Notes: generated by a model from the letters alone, not told the origin. 29,014 nt of DNA from an uncultured Bacilli bacterium (GCA_934097015.1 CAKONF010000013.1:1-29014), one strand, 5' to 3'. Positions 7,476-16,017 are shown, counted from the stretch's first letter. Numbers and translations are program-made.

Positions 7476-8291
7476 ATGTTATTAATAAAATATATTATAT
7501 TAGGGATAATACAAGGTATTACTGAACCTTTACCTATCAGTAGTAGTGGACATATTTTTATTTTTAAACAATTACTTAATACTAATATTTTCAACGATTT
7601 AAATTTTGAAATATTTGTGAATTTTGCTTCTTTTTTAGCAATATTAATTATATTTTGGAAAGATGTTATTGATTTAATAAGTAGTTTCTTTAAATATATT
7701 TTTAATAAAAAAGATAGAAAATTATATTATGATAAATTTAAATATTGTATGTTGATAATTGTTGGAAGTATACCAGTTGGAATATTAGGAGTATTATTTA
7801 AAAATGAAATAGAGACTACATTATCTAAAACTTGGATAGTTGGTATAATGTTTATAATAACTGCTATTTGTCTATTAATAGTAAGAAATATAAAAGGAAA
7901 AAAAGGAGACTATGACATTACGTATAAAGATGCTATCATAATTGGTCTAATTCAAGGATTAGCATTATTCCCAGGATTATCTAGAAGTGGAATGGTATTA
8001 GTTGGCTGTTTACTATGTAATTTAAATAGAGAATCTTCTTTAAAGTATACTTTTATGTTATATTTCCCAGTTAGCATAGCAACATTTGCTCTAGGAATAA
8101 AGGATGTTATAGATATAGGATTATCTAGTACATTAATAATATATTATATTGTTGGTATGATTTTCTCATTTATATTTACATACTTATTCTATAAAGTATT
8201 AAGTAATGTTGTTAAAAATGGTAAACTATGGAAATTTTCTATATACTTATTTATAGTTGGAATATTTGTATTAATATATTTTATGAAATAA
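7476..8291 (+). CDS. uppP: Undecaprenyl-diphosphate phosphatase (UppP/BacA)
   Basis: Membrane enzyme that hydrolyses undecaprenyl diphosphate to the monophosphate, recycling the lipid carrier for peptidoglycan and other wall polymers; extra copies give bacitracin tolerance. The 271 residues are mostly hydrophobic helices. The first active-site motif is QGITEPLPISSSGH (residues 13-26, with E17 and H26). The second is PGLSRSG at about residues 165-171, with the catalytic Arg. ATG at 7476 follows aaagatgtgat. Length agrees with the family (about 265-280). It shares the wall-synthesis theme with murF upstream. A perfect hairpin terminator follows directly. Confidence 0.95.
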   Translation: MLLIKYIILGIIQGITEPLPISSSGHIFIFKQLLNTNIFNDLNFEIFVNFASFLAILIIFWKDVIDLISSFFKYIFNKKDRKLYYDKFKYCMLIIVGSIPVGILGVLFKNEIETTLSKTWIVGIMFIITAICLLIVRNIKGKKGDYDITYKDAIIIGLIQGLALFPGLSRSGMVLVGCLLCNLNRESSLKYTFMLYFPVSIATFALGIKDVIDIGLSSTLIIYYIVGMIFSFIFTYLFYKVLSNVVKNGKLWKFSIYLFIVGIFVLIYFMK

Positions 8292-8292
8292 T

Positions 8293-8325
8293 AAAACAGA
8301 CTAGACTTTGTATTTAGTCTGTTTT
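8293..8325 (+). terminator. Terminator after uppP
   Basis: AAAACAGACTA (8293-8303) pairs perfectly with TAGTCTGTTTT (8315-8325). The loop is 11 nt and the U-run is short (four T's). It starts two bases after the uppP stop and abuts the tsaB promoter. Confidence 0.75.
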
Positions 8326-8326
8326 A

Positions 8327-8335
8327 TGTTATAAT
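8327..8335 (+). promoter_or_regulatory. Extended -10 promoter of tsaB-rimI-tsaD
   Basis: TGT-TATAAT immediately after the uppP terminator arm, 20 bases before the tsaB start. Any -35 must lie inside the terminator hairpin. Confidence 0.6.
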
Positions 8336-8355
8336 ACGTTAATGGAAGTGAGATT

Positions 8356-8937
8356 ATGTATACTTTATTTATAAGTACATTTAATGAATTAATTACTATT
8401 GGTTTATTAAAAGATGGAAAACAAATTGATATATCAGAAAAAACATCTAATAGAAATCATAGTGTATATGTTATGCCTATGATTAATGATATATTAAATA
8501 ATAATGATATAAAAGCTAATTATTTAAACGAAATAATTGTAGTAAACGGTCCAGGATCGTTTACTGGAGTAAGAATAGGTGTTGTAATTGCAAAAACTTT
8601 AGCATACACTTTAGATATTCCTATAAAAACAATAACTAGTTTACTTGCATATGCTGTTAGTTCTACTAAAGAAGATAACAAATTATCTATAGTATCTGAT
8701 TTAAAAGGAAAATATATTGGATATTTTGATAAAAATAATGAATTATTAACAGATTATATATATTTGAATAATAAAGAGTATGATAAATATATAATAGGTA
8801 AAGAACAAAATATAATTACATGTGATAAATTTGATTTAGAAAAAATATATAATTATTTAAAAGATAAATCAAATATTAATCCTCATTTAGTTAACCCAAT
8901 TTATATTAAAGGAATTGATGCTTTAAATGATAAATAA
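8356..8937 (+). CDS. tsaB: tRNA threonylcarbamoyladenosine biosynthesis protein TsaB
   Basis: Partner of TsaD in the t6A synthase complex that puts threonylcarbamoyl on A37 of ANN-decoding tRNAs. The 193 residues have the ASKHA-fold start (TLFISTFNELITIGLLKDG) and the TsaB hallmark VNGPGSFTGVRIG, followed by AKTLAYTLDIP. The C-terminal half is divergent and shorter than in E. coli TsaB (231), as is common in low-GC Gram-positives. GGAAGTGA precedes the ATG at 8356. The last 11 bases overlap rimI, the usual tsaB-rimI-tsaD order. Confidence 0.93.
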   Translation: MYTLFISTFNELITIGLLKDGKQIDISEKTSNRNHSVYVMPMINDILNNNDIKANYLNEIIVVNGPGSFTGVRIGVVIAKTLAYTLDIPIKTITSLLAYAVSSTKEDNKLSIVSDLKGKYIGYFDKNNELLTDYIYLNNKEYDKYIIGKEQNIITCDKFDLEKIYNYLKDKSNINPHLVNPIYIKGIDALNDK

Positions 8938-9331
8938 TTGTAATATATTAGATAAAAATAGAATAATAGAATTAGGTAAACTAATAACAGATAATTTTGA
9001 TAAAGTAAATAATGTAGAAGAGATAATAAAAAATAAAGAAATTATTGGATATTATATAAATAATAGATTAGTTGGATATATAATCTTTAAAAGAATGTAT
9101 GATATTACTGACTTAATATATATTATAGTAGATACAGAATACAGAAGACAAAAAATAGCATCTAAGTTATTAGAATACTTAATTGAAGAATCAGAAAAAA
9201 TATTACTTGAAGTTAGATGTGATAATGATAATGCAATTAAATTGTATAAAAATTATAATTTTAAAATAATTAATATTAGAAAAAAATATTATAATAATGT
9301 AGATGGTTATGTTATGGAGTTGATGTTATGA
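8927..9331 (+). CDS. rimI: GNAT acetyltransferase, RimI-like (ribosomal protein N-acetyltransferase)
   Basis: A 134-residue GNAT-fold protein that should move an acetyl group from acetyl-CoA to a protein N-terminal amine (S18 in E. coli). The core is visible: YIIVDTEYRRQKIASKLLEYL, with the R-R-x-K-I-A version of the acetyl-CoA loop, then LEVRCDNDNAIKLYKNYNF, the RimI-type V-R-x-x-N-x-x-A-x-x-L-Y signature. It starts inside tsaB, and its TGA stop (9329-9331) overlaps the tsaD ATG (ATGA). The t6A-operon position supports RimI over a generic GNAT, although substrate is unproven. Confidence 0.85.
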   Translation: MINNCNILDKNRIIELGKLITDNFDKVNNVEEIIKNKEIIGYYINNRLVGYIIFKRMYDITDLIYIIVDTEYRRQKIASKLLEYLIEESEKILLEVRCDNDNAIKLYKNYNFKIINIRKKYYNNVDGYVMELML

Positions 9332-10338
9332 AAGATGTTTATATTTTGGGAATTGAAAGTAGTTGCGATGAAACAAGTATTTCTATTGTAAAAAATGGAT
9401 ATATAGAAATTGCAACAACTATATCTACACAAATGGATACTCATGCTATGTATGGTGGTGTAGTACCAGAAATAGCAAGTCGTATGCATACAGAAAATAT
9501 TACATTAGTACTTAGTGATTTATTAAAAAAAGCAAATATGAAAATATCTGAAGTAGATGCTATTGCTGTCACATATGCACCTGGTTTACTTGGAAGTTTA
9601 TTAGTAGGAATAGAATTTGCAAAAACATTATCCCTTGTTTATAACAAACCATTAATTAAAGTACATCATATTAGTGGGCATATATTTGCAAATAATTTAG
9701 TAAAAAAAATAGAATATCCAACACTTGCACTAGTTGTTAGTGGAGGACATACAGAATTAGTAGAAATGACTAGCGATTATGATTTTAAAGTAATTGGTAC
9801 CACTAAAGACGATGCTATAGGAGAATGTTTCGATAAAGTTGCAAGAGTTTTAGATTTAAAATATCCTGGAGGCCCTAATATTGAAAGACTAGCATTATTG
9901 GGACATAACACTTATACTTTACCTATACCTATGAATAACAATGAATTAGATTTTTCATTCAGCGGTTTAAAAAGTGCTGTAATAAATTTAGTACATAACG
10001 AAAAACAAAGAGGAAATGAAATAAGAAAAGAAGATTTAGCTAATAGTTTCCAAACAATAGCAGTCGATGAAATAGTTAGAAAAACAAATTTAGCAATAAA
10101 AAAGACTGGTATAAAAAGATTAATAGTAGCTGGTGGAGTAAGTGCCAATAACTATTTAAGAAAAAAACTAGAAAATTTATGTAATGAAATTAATGTAGAT
10201 TTATCAATACCACCACTTAAATATTGTACTGATAATGCAACTATGATAGCTTGTGCTGCATATCCATTATATTTAAAAGGTGAATTTAGTGATTTTACTT
10301 TAAATGGTAAAAGTCAAGAATATTTTTTCAAAAATTAA
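9328..10338 (+). CDS. tsaD: tRNA N6-adenosine threonylcarbamoyltransferase TsaD
   Basis: Catalytic subunit that transfers threonylcarbamoyl from TC-AMP to tRNA A37, working with TsaB and TsaE. The 336 residues begin YILGIESSCDETSISIV, the TsaD/Kae1 start. They contain YGGVVPEIASRMH, the metal site VHHISGH (His114 and His118 in the HxxxH spacing), SGGHTELVEM, GECFDKVARVLDL, DFSFSGLKSAV and VAGGVSANNYLR. This is a full-length family match. The ATG at 9328 overlaps the rimI stop (ATGA), so translation is probably coupled. The stop lies in the loop of its own terminator. Confidence 0.97.
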   Translation: MKDVYILGIESSCDETSISIVKNGYIEIATTISTQMDTHAMYGGVVPEIASRMHTENITLVLSDLLKKANMKISEVDAIAVTYAPGLLGSLLVGIEFAKTLSLVYNKPLIKVHHISGHIFANNLVKKIEYPTLALVVSGGHTELVEMTSDYDFKVIGTTKDDAIGECFDKVARVLDLKYPGGPNIERLALLGHNTYTLPIPMNNNELDFSFSGLKSAVINLVHNEKQRGNEIRKEDLANSFQTIAVDEIVRKTNLAIKKTGIKRLIVAGGVSANNYLRKKLENLCNEINVDLSIPPLKYCTDNATMIACAAYPLYLKGEFSDFTLNGKSQEYFFKN

Positions 10339-10360
10339 TGTAAAAAATATTCTTTTTTTT
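10316..10360 (+). terminator. Terminator overlapping the tsaD 3' end
   Basis: AAGAATATTTTTT (10316-10328, still coding) pairs perfectly with AAAAAATATTCTT (10342-10354). The T-run continues to 10360. The tsaD stop lies in the loop. Confidence 0.8.
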
Positions 10361-10372
10361 TATTATAATAAA

Positions 10373-10381
10373 TGATATAAT
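10373..10381 (+). promoter_or_regulatory. Extended -10 promoter of phosphoketolase gene
   Basis: TGA-TATAAT, identical to the motif before the candidate small RNA, 24 bases before the phosphoketolase ATG. The -35 position falls in the T-tract of the tsaD terminator. Confidence 0.55.
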
Positions 10382-10405
10382 TGTTTTAGAATAAGGAAGG
10401 GTATT

Positions 10406-12745
10406 ATGGATAAGAACGAAATAAAAAAAGTATTAAATGAAGAAGAATTAACTAGTATAGATGGTTTTTTTAGAGCAGCAAATTATTTATCTTGCGCACA
10501 AATATATTTATTAGATAATCCTTTATTAAAAAGAAAACTAACTATAGATGATGTTAAACCTAGATTAGTCGGCCATTGGGGAACTGCTCCAGGCCAAAAT
10601 TTTATATATGCTCATCTAAATAGAGTTATAACAAAAAACAAAGTTGAAATGATTTACATATCTGGTCCAGGTCATGGTGGACAAGCTATGATAAGTAATA
10701 ATTATTTAGAAGGAACATATTCATTATTTTATCCAAACATAAAAGAAAATGAAGAAGGAATTTTAAAATTATGTAGAAGATTTTCATTTCCAAAAGGTGT
10801 TTCAAGTCATGTTGCTCCAGAAACTCCAGGTTCTATAAATGAAGGTGGAGAGTTAGGATATAGTTTAGCTCACGCTTATGGTGCTGTATTAGATAATCCA
10901 AAACTCATTGCAGCATGTGTCATCGGAGATGGAGAAGCAGAAACTGGAACACTTGCTACTAGTTGGCACTTAAATAAATTTATAAATCCAAAAAAAGATG
11001 GAGCTGTACTTCCTATATTACATTTAAACGGATATAAAATAGCTAATCCAACTATATTAGGAAGAATGAATGATGAAGACTTAGAAAATATGTTTAGTGG
11101 ACTTGGTTATGAAGTATTGTTTGTTTCTGGAAGTGATACAAGATACATGCATGAAAGAATGGCAGAAGTTTTAGATTATGCAATATCAAAAATTAAAATG
11201 CGCCAAATATTATCTGATAAACATATTAATATAAAATTACCACTAATAATATTACGTAGTCCAAAAGGATGGACTGGTCCTGATAGAATAGATGGAAAAC
11301 AAATAGAAGGATCATTTAGAAGTCATCAAGTACCAATCGTTGTAGATAAAGATCATAAAGAATTATTAGATGTGTTAGAAAAATGGTTAAATAGTTATAG
11401 ACCTCATGAATTATTTGATGAAAATGGTAAATTAAGAGACAAATATAAAATGTTTGTACCGGAATTAAATTTAAGAATGGGCATGTCTAAATATGCTAAT
11501 GGAGGATTACTAAGTGAAAATTTAATACTTCCTGATATTAACAATTATGGTATTAAATTTGATAAACCAGGAATAAAAAAAGGAATGGATATGAAAGAAT
11601 TAGGAACTTATTTAAGAGATGTTATTAGAAATAATCCTAATAATTTTAGAATATTTGGTCCAGATGAAGCACTTTCAAATAGACTAAATGATGTATTTGA
11701 AATAACTAATAGAGAATGGAATTTAGATATATTACCAACAGATGATTATTTAAATAATAGTGGTAGAGTTATAGATGGATTCCTATCAGAAAACGTATGT
11801 GAAGGTTTACTTGAAGGATATACATTAACTGGAAGACATGGTATATTCCATACATACGAAGCATTTTCTCGTATAATAGATTCAATGGTTAGTCAGCATC
11901 TTAAATGGATTAAAGCATCACGAGAAATAGAATGGAGAAAAGATATCCCATCTTTAAATATTATCCTAACAAGTCATATATGGCAACAAGATCATAATGG
12001 CTATACACATCAAGAACCAGGTTTTCTAAATCATCTTGCATGTAAGAAAAAAGATCAAATAGGAATATATTTACCAGCAGATGCAAACACTTTAATAGCC
12101 ACAATTAATCATGTTTTAACTACTAAAAACAAAGTTAATGCAATAGTTGCTAGCAAACACGAAAGACCTGAATGGCTAACAATGGAACAAGCTATTAGGC
12201 ATTTAAAAAACGGTGTTAGCATATGGAAATGGGCTAGTGATGACGAACCAGATATCGTTTTAGCTTCATCAGGTGATACACCAACACTAGAAGTTTTAGC
12301 AGCAAAAACTATTTTAAAAGAATACATACCAAATTTAAAAATAAGAATTATCAATGTAGTTAATTTAATGAAATTAGATAAAGAATCACCTGAAAGTTTA
12401 ACAGATGAAGAATATGATTATCTATTCACAAAAGATAAACCAATAATATTTGTATTCCATGGTTATACAAATTTAATAAAAGAATTAACTATGAATAGAA
12501 ACAATAAAGATATAACAGTACTTGGATATCAAGAAGAAGGTAGAATAACAACACCATTTGATATGAGAGTATTAAATAAAATAGATAGATTTAATATAAC
12601 ATTAGAAACAATAAAACATATATCTGATGACTTTGATAAATTTAATATAACAAATTATTGTGTTAAAGAACTTATAAAACACAACATACATATACAAGAA
12701 TACGGTACAGATTTAGAAGAAGTAGAAAATTGGACTTGGGAGTAA
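10406..12745 (+). CDS. xfp: Xylulose-5-phosphate/fructose-6-phosphate phosphoketolase
   Basis: Thiamine-diphosphate enzyme that splits xylulose 5-P (and often fructose 6-P) with phosphate into acetyl-P plus glyceraldehyde 3-P (or erythrose 4-P). It is the key step of heterofermentative or bifid-type sugar breakdown in the cytoplasm. At 779 residues it is near the usual 790-825. Signatures: RLVGHWGTAPGQNF, GPGHGG, HVAPETPGSINEGGELGY, the ThDP-binding GDGEAETG (residues 174-181) with N downstream, RSPKGWTGP and SHIWQQDHNGYTHQEPGF. GGAAGGG precedes the ATG. There is its own promoter after the tsaD terminator and no clear terminator before the next gene. Dual substrate use cannot be decided here. 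Confidence 0.97.
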   Translation: MDKNEIKKVLNEEELTSIDGFFRAANYLSCAQIYLLDNPLLKRKLTIDDVKPRLVGHWGTAPGQNFIYAHLNRVITKNKVEMIYISGPGHGGQAMISNNYLEGTYSLFYPNIKENEEGILKLCRRFSFPKGVSSHVAPETPGSINEGGELGYSLAHAYGAVLDNPKLIAACVIGDGEAETGTLATSWHLNKFINPKKDGAVLPILHLNGYKIANPTILGRMNDEDLENMFSGLGYEVLFVSGSDTRYMHERMAEVLDYAISKIKMRQILSDKHINIKLPLIILRSPKGWTGPDRIDGKQIEGSFRSHQVPIVVDKDHKELLDVLEKWLNSYRPHELFDENGKLRDKYKMFVPELNLRMGMSKYANGGLLSENLILPDINNYGIKFDKPGIKKGMDMKELGTYLRDVIRNNPNNFRIFGPDEALSNRLNDVFEITNREWNLDILPTDDYLNNSGRVIDGFLSENVCEGLLEGYTLTGRHGIFHTYEAFSRIIDSMVSQHLKWIKASREIEWRKDIPSLNIILTSHIWQQDHNGYTHQEPGFLNHLACKKKDQIGIYLPADANTLIATINHVLTTKNKVNAIVASKHERPEWLTMEQAIRHLKNGVSIWKWASDDEPDIVLASSGDTPTLEVLAAKTILKEYIPNLKIRIINVVNLMKLDKESPESLTDEEYDYLFTKDKPIIFVFHGYTNLIKELTMNRNNKDITVLGYQEEGRITTPFDMRVLNKIDRFNITLETIKHISDDFDKFNITNYCVKELIKHNIHIQEYGTDLEEVENWTWE

Positions 12746-12772
12746 ATTATCTATTTCTTTTTTTAAATTTTA

Positions 12773-12781
12773 TGGTAAAAT
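12773..12781 (+). promoter_or_regulatory. Candidate extended -10 before the 180-residue protein gene
   Basis: TGG-TAAAAT, 20 bases before the ATG at 12802. No convincing -35 is seen. The gene may also be read through from xfp. Confidence 0.35.
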
Positions 12782-12801
12782 TATTATAGGAGTGATAATA
12801 A

Positions 12802-13344
12802 ATGTTATACGATGATAAAGCTTTTTATGTTTTTGTATCTGAAGATGAATATCATACAAAGAAAATGTATTATAAATCTAATGAACTTAATGGTAGATTA
12901 ATTATTAGTTATTATAAAAAAGAAGATGATATAGTTATAAAAATAAATTATCCAGACAAAGAAATATTATCTAAAGATGTTGATTTAAAAGAATATAATA
13001 TTATAACTAAATACTATATTGAAAGAATGGAATCAAATGGTTATGAAGAATATCCAACTACATATGAAAAAGTATATGGACTTGGAACATACAAAAAATT
13101 TTTTGTTAATGGTTTTAATCCAAGTATGAGTTCTGTAAAAAAATATTTAGAATATGATTATTTAGAATATGAAAAATTAAATACTATAGCAGATAATAAA
13201 AAAGAACTTATTGAATTAGAAGACTTATATAATAAATGTTTAGATTTCGATAATCCAGAAGTAGTTAAAAAGAAATTTGATGAGTATGATAAAAATTATA
13301 AGAATATAACCCTAAATTTTAAAGACGAAGAATTTTTAGATTAA
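12802..13344 (+). CDS. Uncharacterised 180-residue protein
   Basis: I do not recognise this protein. It is soluble and acidic with many Tyr, Lys, Asp and Glu. The N-terminal part (about 1-75) looks like alternating beta strands (AFYVFVSEDEYHTKKMYYKS; LIISYYKKEDDIVIKINYP). The middle holds a Gly/Tyr loop (YEKVYGLGTYKKFFVNGFN), and the C-terminal third is helical. No signal peptide, membrane segment or catalytic motif is seen. ATG follows AGGAGTGAT with good spacing, so it is almost certainly a real gene. It stands 56 bases after xfp and ends at a hairpin shared with the convergent cwlJ-like gene. Confidence 0.7.
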   Translation: MLYDDKAFYVFVSEDEYHTKKMYYKSNELNGRLIISYYKKEDDIVIKINYPDKEILSKDVDLKEYNIITKYYIERMESNGYEEYPTTYEKVYGLGTYKKFFVNGFNPSMSSVKKYLEYDYLEYEKLNTIADNKKELIELEDLYNKCLDFDNPEVVKKKFDEYDKNYKNITLNFKDEEFLD

Positions 13345-13366
13345 AAAGAGCTCAGTAGAGCTCTTT
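13345..13366. terminator. Bidirectional terminator
   Basis: AAAGAGCTC (13345-13353), loop agta, GAGCTCTTT (13358-13366). It begins right after the TAA of the 180-residue gene. On the minus strand it contains the stop of the cwlJ-like gene and is followed by a U-run. Confidence 0.8.
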
Positions 13367-13777
13367 ACACATTCCTGCAACGGGTTTATAAAAGCAATGA
13401 TTTTTATATCTACCAGCTAAAGGTTGGCCATAAAAATTATCTTTACAATTATTACCTGTACCAGGAGCATAAAACCATAAAGCATGAGTTGCAGGATGAT
13501 AGTATTCTCCTGTAATAACTCTTTTAGCTAAATTTTTTTCAAGTGTAGTACTTGTTGAATAAAATAAAGACGAATTAACTCCAACAAAACCACCTGGATT
13601 TTGATAAACAACATCATATAGTGTTCTTATATCTTTAAATACATCACAACTTGCAATAGCTCTATTAACTATAACATTTCCAACCATTAACATACCTAAA
13701 TTTCCTTCTCCAATTGCCTCTGCTCTCATAAGTCTTGCAACTAAATCTAATTCTTTATTTGTATAACTAACTAACAT
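13352..13777 (-). CDS. cwlJ: Cell wall hydrolase, CwlJ/SleB family (spore cortex-lytic type)
   Basis: A 141-residue protein of the Hydrolase_2 (SleB/CwlJ) family, which degrades muramic-delta-lactam cortex peptidoglycan during germination. The start ELDLVARLMRAEAIGEGNLGMLMVGNVIVNRA is the family's diagnostic region; E20 in RAEAIGE is the probable catalytic Glu. Further conserved parts are DVVYQNPGGFVGV, ATHALWFYAPGT and GRYKNHCFY near the end. There is no signal peptide or peptidoglycan-binding domain, and the length equals B. subtilis CwlJ (142), so CwlJ fits better than SleB. GGTGAT lies before the ATG at 13777. The stop is TGA inside a terminator. A CATATTATT box 16 bases upstream may be a sporulation sigma-factor -10. 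Confidence 0.85.
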   Translation of the reverse strand: MLVSYTNKELDLVARLMRAEAIGEGNLGMLMVGNVIVNRAIASCDVFKDIRTLYDVVYQNPGGFVGVNSSLFYSTSTTLEKNLAKRVITGEYYHPATHALWFYAPGTGNNCKDNFYGQPLAGRYKNHCFYKPVAGMCKELY

Positions 13778-13793
13778 TAAATCACCTTATTAA

Positions 13794-13801
13794 ATAATAT
13801 G
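13794..13801 (-). promoter_or_regulatory. Candidate mother-cell sigma -10 (CATATTAT) before cwlJ
   Basis: On the minus strand CATATTAT lies 16 bases before the start codon, resembling sigma-E CATACAAT and sigma-K CATAnnnTA. The identical octamer occurs before spoIVA. The -35 is not clear. Confidence 0.25.
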
Positions 13802-13827
13802 TTTTAAAATTATATATTAGAATAAAT

Positions 13828-13850
13828 AACTAGAATTACATCTAGTTTTT
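13828..13850 (+). terminator. Short hairpin with T-run of unclear role
   Basis: AACTAGA (13828-13834), loop attaca, TCTAGTT (13841-13847), followed by T's on the plus strand. No plus-strand gene reads into it. On the minus strand it lies between tRNA-Trp and cwlJ. Confidence 0.35.
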
Positions 13851-13926
13851 ATATTCTATAAAAATAATAACTTTTAAAGAAACAACTAAAATTAAAGCTT
13901 TAAAAAAATAACAATGAATAAAAAAA

Positions 13927-13944
13927 ACTAACATTTCTGTTAGT
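13927..13944 (-). terminator. Terminator of tRNA-Trp
   Basis: On the minus strand ACTAACA, loop GAAA, TGTTAGT, then a long U-run. It lies about 40 bases after the tRNA 3' end. A second hairpin, CTTAAGC/GCTTAAG (13956-13973), sits between tRNA and terminator and may mark 3' trailer processing. Confidence 0.7.
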
Positions 13945-13985
13945 AATTTATTATGCTTAAGCACAAGCTTAAGTATTTATCAATC

Positions 13986-14059
13986 TGGCAGGGGTGGAGA
14001 GAATCGAACTCCCATCAAAAGTTTTGGAGACTCCTATGCTACCATTATACCACACCCCT
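13986..14059 (-). tRNA. tRNA-Trp (anticodon CCA)
   Basis: Read on the minus strand, the acceptor stem AGGGGTG pairs with CACCCCT, followed by discriminator G and an encoded CCA (13986-13988). The D-loop has AATGGTAGC, the anticodon loop is CTCCAAA with anticodon CCA, and the T-arm has GTTCGATTC. It closely resembles B. subtilis tRNA-Trp. It reads only UGG, which agrees with TGA being a stop in this genome. The gene is single, with its own promoter and terminator. Confidence 0.95.
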
Positions 14060-14071
14060 GTGACTAATAAA

Positions 14072-14100
14072 ATTATAGCATAATATTTTTTCTAAAACAA
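14072..14100 (-). promoter_or_regulatory. Promoter of tRNA-Trp
   Basis: On the minus strand: TTGTTT (14095-14100), 17-bp spacer, TATAAT (14072-14077) with TGC directly before it (extended -10). The mature tRNA starts 12 bases downstream. It is divergent from the asnB T-box promoter. Confidence 0.75.
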
Positions 14101-14110
14101 GAAAAACTTA

Positions 14111-14139
14111 TTGACTAAATAAAAAAATTGGTATATCAT
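14111..14139 (+). promoter_or_regulatory. Promoter of the T-box/asnB unit
   Basis: TTGACT (14111-14116), 17-bp spacer, TATCAT (14134-14139). The predicted start is near 14146, just before the T-box stem I. Confidence 0.8.
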
Positions 14140-14145
14140 TAATTT

Positions 14146-14400
14146 AACAGCGAAGATGAAGAAAAGTAATATTAGAAAAATTTAAGTGAGCTAGGGGTAG
14201 TGAGAACTTAGTAATTGGAATAATATGAAAGAACACTTTGGAGCTATCTATTCGAATTAATAGTAGGGTAGATCGGTACGTAATCCGTTATCAAATTACT
14301 AGGTTTGTTAGAACCAAAAGAGAGATCATATTAATGATAAATTGGGTGGTACCGCGGATTTTCAGTTATTCGTCCCAAAGGGATGAGTAACTTTTTATAT
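14146..14400 (+). promoter_or_regulatory. T-box riboswitch (tRNA-Asn), with terminator
   Basis: The leader has the ordered T-box landmarks: GAAGA...AGTAA, GAGCTAGGGGTAGTGAGAAC, TGAAAG-AAC-ACTTTGGAGC, AGTAGGGTAGATCGG, and the T-box sequence TGGGTGGTACCGCG (14343-14356). The specifier triplet read by alignment to the glyQS leader is AAC (14232-14234), an Asn codon, which fits the downstream asparagine synthetase. The terminator arms are 14364-14376 and 14380-14392 (two G-U pairs), then T's to 14396. Uncharged tRNA-Asn should stabilise the antiterminator and switch asnB on. With the two promoters it fills the 377-base gap between tRNA-Trp and asnB. Confidence 0.93.
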
Positions 14401-14436
14401 ACTCCAAATTAACTGAATAGGAAAGAGGAATGAAAT

Positions 14437-16017
14437 ATGTGTGGAATTATGGTATACACTAAAAAAGATTTATCATTAAAACAAATAGAAAGGAAATTTG
14501 ATTCAATTAAATATCGTGGACCTGATAATACAAAAATTATTGAAGTAGATGATAATGTTTTCTGCTTTCATAGACTTGCAATTATGGGAATAAATGATAG
14601 TGGAATGCAACCATTTGCATACGAAGACAAAATATTAGTATGCAATGGAGAAATATATAACTTTAGAAAAGAAAAACAATATTTAGAAAATTTAGGATAC
14701 ACTTTTAAAAGTGATAGTGATTGTGAAATTTTAATACCAATGTATAAAGAATATGGTTTAAAAATGTTTGAAAAATTAGATGCAGAGTTTGCTCTAGTAA
14801 TGTATGATAATGAAACAAAAAAAATCATAGCTGGTAGAGACCCAATAGGAATTAGACCATTATTTTATGGATTTGGAGAAAAAGGAAACATAGTATTTTC
14901 AAGTGAAATGAAATCATTAATTGGATTATGTAAAGATATAAAACCATTTCCACCAGGATATTATTACATTGATGGAAAATTTATACAATATTATGATGCT
15001 ACAAAAGTAAAAAAAGTATCAAATGATAAATTAAATACAATATTTGAAAAAATAAATGAAAAATTAACATCTGCTGTTTTAAAAAGATTAGATTCAGATG
15101 TACCTGTTGGATTTTTATTAAGTGGTGGTTTGGATTCAAGTTTGGTTTGTAGTATAGCAAATAAAAAAAGTAATAAACCTATAAAGACTTTTGCAATAGG
15201 TATGGATAAAGATGCAATTGATTTAAAATATGCAAAACAAGTTGCTGATTATATAGGAAGTGATCACACTGAAGTAATTATTAGTAAAGAAGATGTATTA
15301 AAATCATTAAAAGAAGTTATATACATTTTAGAAACATGGGATATAACAACTATAAGAGCTTCAATCGGAATGTATTTATTATCAAAATGGATAAAAGAAA
15401 ATACCGATATAAAAGTTTTACTAACAGGTGAGGTTAGTGATGAATTATTTGGATATAAATATACTGACTTTGCACCAAATGCTACTGAATTTCAAGAAGA
15501 AAGTAAAAAAAGAATAAGAGAATTATATATGTATGATGTTTTAAGAGTTGATAGATGTATTTCATCAAATAGTTTAGAAGCAAGAGTTCCTTTTGCAGAT
15601 TTAGATTTTGTTAAATATGTAATGTCAATTGATCCAGAAAAGAAAATGAATAAATATAATATGGGTAAATATTTACTAAGAGAATCATTTAAAAAAGATT
15701 ATTTACCAGAAAATATTTTATATAGAGAAAAAGCTGCATTCAGCGATGCAGTAGGACACTCCTTAGTTGATGATCTAAAAGAATTTGCAGAAAACAAATA
15801 TAGTGATGAAGAATTCAAAGAAAAAATAAAGAAATACAAAAAACATATTCCTTTTACAAAAGAATCTTTATTATATAGAGAAATATTTGATTCATATTAT
15901 AAAGATAATGATGATGTTATTGTTGATTATTGGATGCCAAACAAAAAATGGGATGGTTGTAATGTAAACGACCCATCAGCAAGAGTTTTATCAAATTATG
16001 GAAATAGTGGTATTTAA
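14437..16017 (+). CDS. asnB: Asparagine synthetase (glutamine-hydrolysing) AsnB
   Basis: Class II glutamine amidotransferase that makes asparagine from aspartate, glutamine and ATP. Cys2 (MCGIMVYT) is the glutaminase nucleophile. HRLAIMG, NGEIYN and SDCEILIPMYKEYG follow. The synthetase domain has the PP-loop SGGLDSS at about residues 229-235 and LTGEVSDELFGY. At 526 residues it is close to E. coli AsnB (554) and looks complete; the tail ending SARVLSNYGNSGI resembles the AsnB end. GAAAGAGG lies before the ATG at 14437. Expression is under a tRNA-Asn T-box. Confidence 0.95.
   Translation: MCGIMVYTKKDLSLKQIERKFDSIKYRGPDNTKIIEVDDNVFCFHRLAIMGINDSGMQPFAYEDKILVCNGEIYNFRKEKQYLENLGYTFKSDSDCEILIPMYKEYGLKMFEKLDAEFALVMYDNETKKIIAGRDPIGIRPLFYGFGEKGNIVFSSEMKSLIGLCKDIKPFPPGYYYIDGKFIQYYDATKVKKVSNDKLNTIFEKINEKLTSAVLKRLDSDVPVGFLLSGGLDSSLVCSIANKKSNKPIKTFAIGMDKDAIDLKYAKQVADYIGSDHTEVIISKEDVLKSLKEVIYILETWDITTIRASIGMYLLSKWIKENTDIKVLLTGEVSDELFGYKYTDFAPNATEFQEESKKRIRELYMYDVLRVDRCISSNSLEARVPFADLDFVKYVMSIDPEKKMNKYNMGKYLLRESFKKDYLPENILYREKAAFSDAVGHSLVDDLKEFAENKYSDEEFKEKIKKYKKHIPFTKESLLYREIFDSYYKDNDDVIVDYWMPNKKWDGCNVNDPSARVLSNYGNSGI

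Noticed and set aside
9328..9331. Reassignment of TGA to Trp, as in Mollicutes
   Set aside because: TGA ends rimI, the SPOR gene, radC and mreC at classic ATGA/TTGA overlaps, and cwlJ; Trp codons in all genes are TGG and the tRNA-Trp anticodon is CCA.
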